NCBI RefSeq assembly: GCF_964340395.1
Contig: NC_135558.1
Span: 11,583,501-11,647,500 of the forward strand
Source of the DNA: Glandiceps talaboti
Lineage: Eukaryota > Hemichordata > Enteropneusta > Spengelidae
Direction: 5' to 3'
DNA length: 64,000 nucleotides
Under the pieces are notes generated by a model that saw only the letters and a program-made list of their open reading frames with translations, did not search any database and was not told the origin of the DNA. Positions 58,572 through 64,000 of this stretch are shown piece by piece. Position 1 is the first letter of the stretch. Each line of letters starts with the position of its first letter. The position numbers were made by a program, and so were the translations under genes.

Positions 58572-58710
58572 TTATTCCAAAATAATTTTCTTCATTCATT
58601 CAACCAAGGAAACTATGAGTGACCTAAGGGGTCTCTGTCACTATGAATCGACAGTGACAAACCCTTAGGTCACCAGTATTTTCCGATTGAGTGAAGAAAA
58701 ATATTGGATA
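58572..58710. other. 139-bp imperfect hairpin
   Basis: GTGACCTAAGGG and CCCTTAGGTCAC pair perfectly, with a GTCACT..AGTGAC stem tip around ATGAATCG. The outer sequences (TTTTCTTCATTCATTCAACC against GATTGAGTGAAGAAAAATAT) extend the stem to about 55 bp. It could be a small MITE; a hairpin RNA is possible but unsupported. Confidence 0.6.
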
Positions 58711-60179
58711 ATAACGTAATTATACCAGTGCCAGTAATGTCTTAGAAAAATGGGGAAAGCAATAGTAATTTTGAACATTTTGACTCATATTTCGAACACA
58801 TAGTATAATCATGTACAAATTATAAAGCATTCCGCTCAGCTGAATCAAATAATTTGTCACCAGGATTCACTCACATATCTTAGGCTAAGAAAAATATATA
58901 TACTTTTGATAACGTGCCGTTGAAAAATACATAAAACCTTCCTGGTTACAATTTAAAGAAAAATTTGCTATATTTTATCTTTATTTTGTTTGTTTTTGGG
59001 TTATTCCATATCAACTTTTTTGAAAAATAGAAAACTTTTGGTCATATTTTAAAGAAATTTTGTTATATTTTGTGTTTATTTTGTATTTTGGGGGTCTTGA
59101 TGTCTCATTTTTTTTTTGTAATTTTCATAACTTCTCATGCCAACTTTCTGGAGTTATTTTTTGGCAACCACTGAAATGTTTTAGGGTCAGCACACAAAAA
59201 TAGGAATTTAGAACTATGCAATATTAGAGTTTGTAATGAAACATATGTTTTGACCTAAGAACTATCAAACATCCAACATGTAAAGGTCAAAGTGTTGTTT
59301 GACACCTAGTAATTTGGCAGACAGACAAGAAGAGGACCATCATCTGTCTACATCCTTTCCTGCTTTTTGTCTTCCAGACAATTTAGCCATGCTGAAAATG
59401 TGTCCACGCTGACAGCAGTTGGAACCACCACCCAGTAGAAATTAGAATCCAACAAAATTACCATTACAACGAAGTTCAATTCCATGATGTAAATACCACA
59501 GTACCAGCAAATGTTGGAAAATTCTCTATAAACCAGGGTAGACAGATGACAGTGAGCTAAACAGATGCCAACACTGTACAAACTAGTCATGCTTGAAAAC
59601 AGATGGTCTACTGTCACTATGGGGAATTCTAATCTGACTGTTGTCCCTTCACTCAAGTCAAAACTGAGTCCCATATCACAATAATAGTAATTACTTTGTC
59701 TGCTAGAATGATTATGTACAAACCCAAGTAGACCAAGTCTTATATGTACAATATACATGTGTACTTGTAATAAATTTGAAATCAGGAAATATGTGAATGA
59801 GTTCACTCACTGTGTTACAGATATTGTAATTTGAATTCCACAAATTCCAACAAGGCTCTGAGGCCTTCCGTTGTAGATTATGGAAGGAGCATCTGAAGTA
59901 TGATGACTTGTTTGATACTATTTTTGAATAAAATAAATATGATTTTAATCTTTAAGTTATCAAAAGGGTAGTCAATAATTACAAGCGCTCGACACCCTTG
60001 TTCTGGGAGAACAATGTCATTTGCTATAGTACAGTTGTCATATAGTCATTCCAGATCAGATGCAGTTATTTCAAATCACCCATGGCAGATACTCTCAACA
60101 CTACAGCCATTGATACATTTTACTTCATGCTAGAGGGTCAAAATTGGAACAAGATTGACTTTAATATTCAAGAACATAG

Positions 60180-60214
60180 AACATTACGCTGTATTGGATT
60201 TTGGCACTACACAA

Positions 60215-60245
<31 letters not shown>

Positions 60246-60246
60246 G
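60180..60246 (+). mobile_element. Possible LINE/SINE 3' end with (TTGA)n tail
   Basis: TTACGCTGTATTGGATTTTG, GCACTACACAAATTCT is followed by six TTGA units. Many CR1/L2-type LINEs and their SINEs end with a GCGCTATATAAAT-like sequence and a short microsatellite of this kind. The similarity is partial. Confidence 0.35.
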
Positions 60247-61267
60247 CTCCTCACATGTGTGCCTACATTGTATAATTCTACATATACAGCAGATGGGACG
60301 AAAGTTGTGGTGTCTGCCAAGAAATTGAACGATTGTTATTTTTATGACATGCCTATGTAGAGGGGGTAATATTTCAGGTAATCAACATTCACATTGTTTC
60401 ATAATTCACTTCTTTTGAACTGCACCCATTATACTGCAAAACTAATTGGAAACATTGTGGTTTGATTAGAGATGTGAGTCATGAACCATTGTCGCGTTAT
60501 CCACTCACATTTACAAGAAAATTAAAATCAGAATATAATAAAGAAACTTCTTAATATTACAAAATATTATTAATATGAACTATTTATCATTAAAATTGTG
60601 ATAAATTAAGAAAACACTGAAAACATCAATAAATCAATGAATTTCACAGTAATTCATGCATAAAAACAGATTGCCGACTCCTCCATGATGACAGTGATGA
60701 AGTGTTGTGTCATATCACAGGTCAAAGTTCACGACCTTAGTAATATCTTAATTAGCATAATATTAGCTTGTTAATATATCAATTTTATTTAGAAGATATA
60801 CATTGTAAATCACACATTGAATTATTAGCAGCAGTTTTAACTTGGAGGAGATTCCCCCAGATTATTTCAACAAATTGTACTTTCTTAGCTTTGCATATTA
60901 ATTACAGATTACTTTTGTGTTCAGGTGACAACTACTTTTAACTCCATGGAATGAAATCTGTGCCATCTGTCGACTGATTTATCATTGTTGACACTCCTGT
61001 TAAAAGGCTATGTTTCAATCCTGGGTCGTTGCATTCAATGTTATATTAATAATAAAAATTACATGGAATCATTCATTTATTCTGAACCAAATTTTTCTAA
61101 AAGTTCTACCAAATAAGCAGTTTCCACACATAGATTTTTAATACTAATCCCAAGTGAGCCTTTATCAAAACAGTTTGCTGAACACAGTAGTGCACACAAT
61201 GTCAATCTTACCGTCTAGACTTCTGTACGAGTTTTGTTGTTTTTTTGACAATTTTTTTACTATTTTA

Positions 61268-61323
61268 GACATCATATCATATCATATCATATCATATCAT
61301 ATCATATCATATCATATCATATT
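61268..61323. repeat. (CATAT)n pentanucleotide microsatellite
   Basis: About ten perfect ATCAT units. Confidence 0.97.
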
Positions 61324-62979
61324 TCAGCCTACGAGCTGATCGATGTCAAATTGTCCACACAATAAAAATCACCAAAACATACATGTAGTAACAAAGTGTG
61401 TGTGAATTAGTTCATGGTCCTAGTGTTCATCACAAAGTCCAAGTTTTTATTGACAGAGCTCAAGCTAATAATTACTTGAAAAGTTCACTGTCACTGATAC
61501 TAAAATATATATACAGCTTTGAACTGAGAGTTGGTAAACAAGAAACTGTAAATGCTGATAAGTGGTCAAAAACACTACGGTCTATTATATAGTATATACT
61601 TCTAGTCATTCCAATATGTGTCAAGACTGTTTTTTGAAAGTATTTATGCTACGATTCACACATACATGTAACTGATTAGACTTTTGGCATGGATGCCCAA
61701 ACAAAACATCACAAAACAAAACACCACAAAACAAAACAAATCATCCCGGGGAACATCAATGCCCTAAAAGAACACCCAAAGTAAAATCCATTTGTACAAA
61801 AGACACCCAACGTTAATATCAATCTCCAAACAACACCACAAATTGCCCCTCATTAAAACACCCAAGTAATATCAATTCTTTAACAAAATACTTGTCACCC
61901 AAACAATATAAACAGCGCCAATCAAAAACCTACAATTACATCAACTTGTCCATTGGAATTGACTTTAAAATGATAGTTTACATGTACATGCAGAAATACA
62001 TGCATACTGCTAAACTGACAGTGAAAAAACCTCACATTTTGACAATTAGTGGTTGGGACTTTGTTTTAAATGACAGTTGTGCTAAAAAAAAGTGAAGTTT
62101 TTAGTATGATAAAAAAGTGAAGTTACATGCTTATTTGTGTCAGTCAAAATATATTCGTATATGTAAATAATGCATTCATCTGACTGAAAGATTTGTTGAG
62201 GTGACACTTCCTTGATAAATTACAGAAAATGAATGATTAACACATATCTTTCAGTCAACTGATATGTCAAAAATTGAAATCATGCATTATGGAGGGAATC
62301 AAAGTAGAATGACTTTAAACCAATTCTTGGACAGTACTGGTGGTAGGAGTGGCAGTGCTAGGGAATTAGTAGTATTGTGTGGAAAAATATCAATGCTGGG
62401 ATATCAGTGATGTAGTGGAGAAATGAAATTTAATAAAATTATTCAAGGAGTGATGAAGAAATGTCCATATTTGACATGTTGTATGGATATTGTAAGTGGA
62501 AGGAAGCCTATGCAGGAATGTTACCAACAGAACTTAGGGAGGAAATCCATGCTGAAATAGGAACTATGGAATTGGGAATCCATGCGTGACTGTTCCTAGA
62601 AACGGAGAGGCGGGAGTAGGAAATTTAATCTATGCTGGGATAGATGTAATGGGAGGGAATACAATTTGGGACACTAGTAAGGGAATGGAGGTAATGTTTG
62701 ATAAGATGTTAGTATTGGAGGATAGACTGTACTGAGGAGTAGTAGAGCACCATGTAGGGATATACTAATATAATTAATAAGGAAAAACATAGGAACTTTA
62801 TCAGGTACATTACTTAGAACCTCAGCATAACACATTATCCCTACAGCAAAATACATTAGCCAGCCAGCCTGCAGCACAGCCTTTTTTTGCAGCACCAAGC
62901 ATTGCATTGCATTGCAAGCCAAAGTTTGAGAATATTAAAGGAATCAAAAAAAGGGTGACAATCAGCAAATTATCAATAC

Positions 62980-63057
62980 CTCGTCCAAGTACCTGTCTGA
63001 GATACATAGCTCTTAGCTGTGCTGTTGTCGGTGGTTTCTGGTATGGCTTTAAAACAC
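62980..63057 (-). CDS. Tentative upstream exon of the LIM protein gene
   Basis: Between an acceptor TATATAATACAG and a donor CGAG|GTATTG, 78 nt encode VLKPYQKPPTTAQLRAMYLR and QVLGR plus one base. The exit phase (1) matches the next exon at 54,274, completing Asp. An alternative donor CAG|GTACTT 14 nt earlier would give phase 0 and would not fit. The coding look is good, but linkage across an 8.7-kb intron is inferred. The start codon of the gene would lie beyond this point. Confidence 0.5.
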
Positions 63058-63366
63058 CTGTATTATATACATGACATACATACATACATACACAGTCAGG
63101 GTTAGTTTGGATGCAGACGCACGAATACAAGATTAATAAAGTATATACAGCAAAAGACAAGGATTTTGTGTTAATATTGTGTGTTAGTTATAAATATCTG
63201 AGGTGCAAAGAATACCACATTACATTGGACTTACCAAACACGGGTCATAACAGTTTGTATGTCTATCATTCATAATGTAAAACTTACTTATAACAACATT
63301 TGCAGTATCGTACTTGATACCGAGGGGAACTCACGAGACACCTAGTGTTGATGAAGACCAAAGGAA

Positions 63367-63520
63367 CAGTGCACCCTCTGGTGACAGACATTTTTTGTTG
63401 TGGCTAAAAATGATAAAATGGGGATTTTTTGCACGTCCTTATTGTAACTTGTAAGAGATAGGGGTAAACCAACATTTGGTGCATGATAATAAATTGCTGT
63501 GTATCAATGTTTTGCCTAAC
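63367..63520. mobile_element. Family-1 MITE fragment
   Basis: Starts CAGTGCACCCTCTGGTGACA, continues with TTTTTTGTTGTGGCTAAAAA and an AGAGATAGGGGTAAACCAAC, ATTTGGTGCATGAT core. The right end fades at about 63,520. Confidence 0.5.
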
Positions 63521-64000
63521 TCTGTTATTATCTTTTTGCCTAACTTCCTCCACATGCCTGTTTTGCCTACCTTCCCTTGACACTGTACATAGTAATCCCA
63601 TATATCTGCATATAAGGAAAGACTGTTTCTTGCTGTAAAATTTGCTTGAATGACTTTCGAAAAACTGATTGTTCACAAGGAGTGGCAAAATAAAGAACAA
63701 CTGTTTTAAAATGCACTTTATCTGAAATTGTTTCCTATTTTTCTTTGTTGTAAGAAGCGTTTAATCGCTGTTTCGTACCTGACACCTGATTTGTTTTGGC
63801 TTCAGGTCATACTGGTTAGATGAATAGAAAACGACAGACTGCACTGAGACTTTTTATGATGTTGTATTGTACAACACAGACATCAATAGAAGCTTTCTCC
63901 ATTCTTGAAGAGGTGTAATTTACAGATTTATTGATTGTTATTTTTTGTGAAATAGTTTATAACCCCCTGAGACCAGACAAAATGATAAACTATGAATTGA

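Larger units (their letters stand above)
55880..62975. other. Large intron of the LIM gene, mostly featureless
   Basis: Besides the elements listed, this is AT-rich. A 152-codon minus-strand frame (59,348-59,806) has no recognisable domain. 61,690-61,740 is an ACAAAAC-rich stretch. Confidence 0.5.

Noticed and set aside
59348-59806. 152-codon minus-strand frame, hydrophobic patches
   Set aside because: No recognisable domain, no clear exon boundaries, composition like translated AT-rich intron; a length reachable by chance in 64 kb.

Overview
This window is eukaryotic nuclear DNA. Short exons with GT/AG junctions sit in long AT-rich introns, and microsatellites, minisatellites, hairpin elements and MITE-like elements are dense. 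There are no bacterial operons and no rRNA or tRNA genes that I can support. The encoded proteins (GID8, ARHGAP39, an EPLIN-type LIM protein) and the intron and repeat style fit a bilaterian animal, most likely a marine invertebrate such as a deuterostome or lophotrochozoan. I cannot name the species.

Layout. From about 1 to 17,895 on the minus strand lies the 5' part of an ARHGAP39 (Vilse/CrGAP) orthologue. A tiny start exon and two WW-domain exons are visible; the C-terminal exons are not. At about 17,900-18,240 is a CpG-rich divergent promoter with YY1-, ETS- and NRF1-type sites. From 18,240 to about 24,790 on the plus strand is a complete four-coding-exon GID8 gene (229 aa, CTLH/GID E3 ligase). 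It carries two tandem-duplication oddities: a 60-bp duplication that copies a 5' splice site, and a 56-bp minisatellite that grew out of its last coding exon. The stretch 24.8-33.8 kb holds CpG-rich patches, foldback elements, a consensus CTCF-like site, and a 48-bp minisatellite packed with nuclear-receptor DR1 motifs, but no gene I can assign confidently.

From 33,855 to at least 63,057 on the minus strand lies a LIM-domain actin-binding gene of EPLIN/LIMA1 type. In transcript order it has a tentative upstream exon, a basic/Ser-rich exon, two exons forming one LIM domain with all eight zinc ligands, several small symmetric phase-1 acidic exons, and then two alternative ends. One is a short terminal exon at 41,586-41,668. 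The other is a 2.3-kb exon encoding about nine repeats of a caldesmon/EPLIN-like motif (K-S-L-[KR]-x-[RKM]-W-E-x-G-[DE]-V). This gene is partial: its true start lies beyond 63 kb, and the end of the long isoform is unresolved.

Interspersed DNA. At least seven copies or fragments of one MITE family (ends near CAGTGTGCCCTCTAA, internal palindrome CACCAAATTTTGGTG) are scattered through the window. One is split by a 1.09-kb hAT-like element flanked by a 6-bp direct repeat. At least four further foldback elements and more than a dozen tandem arrays account for much of the noncoding sequence. I see no evidence for a wholly new biological system. The most interesting items are the WExG repeat exon with its alternative terminal exon, the GID8 splice-donor duplication and coding-derived minisatellite, and the DR1 array.
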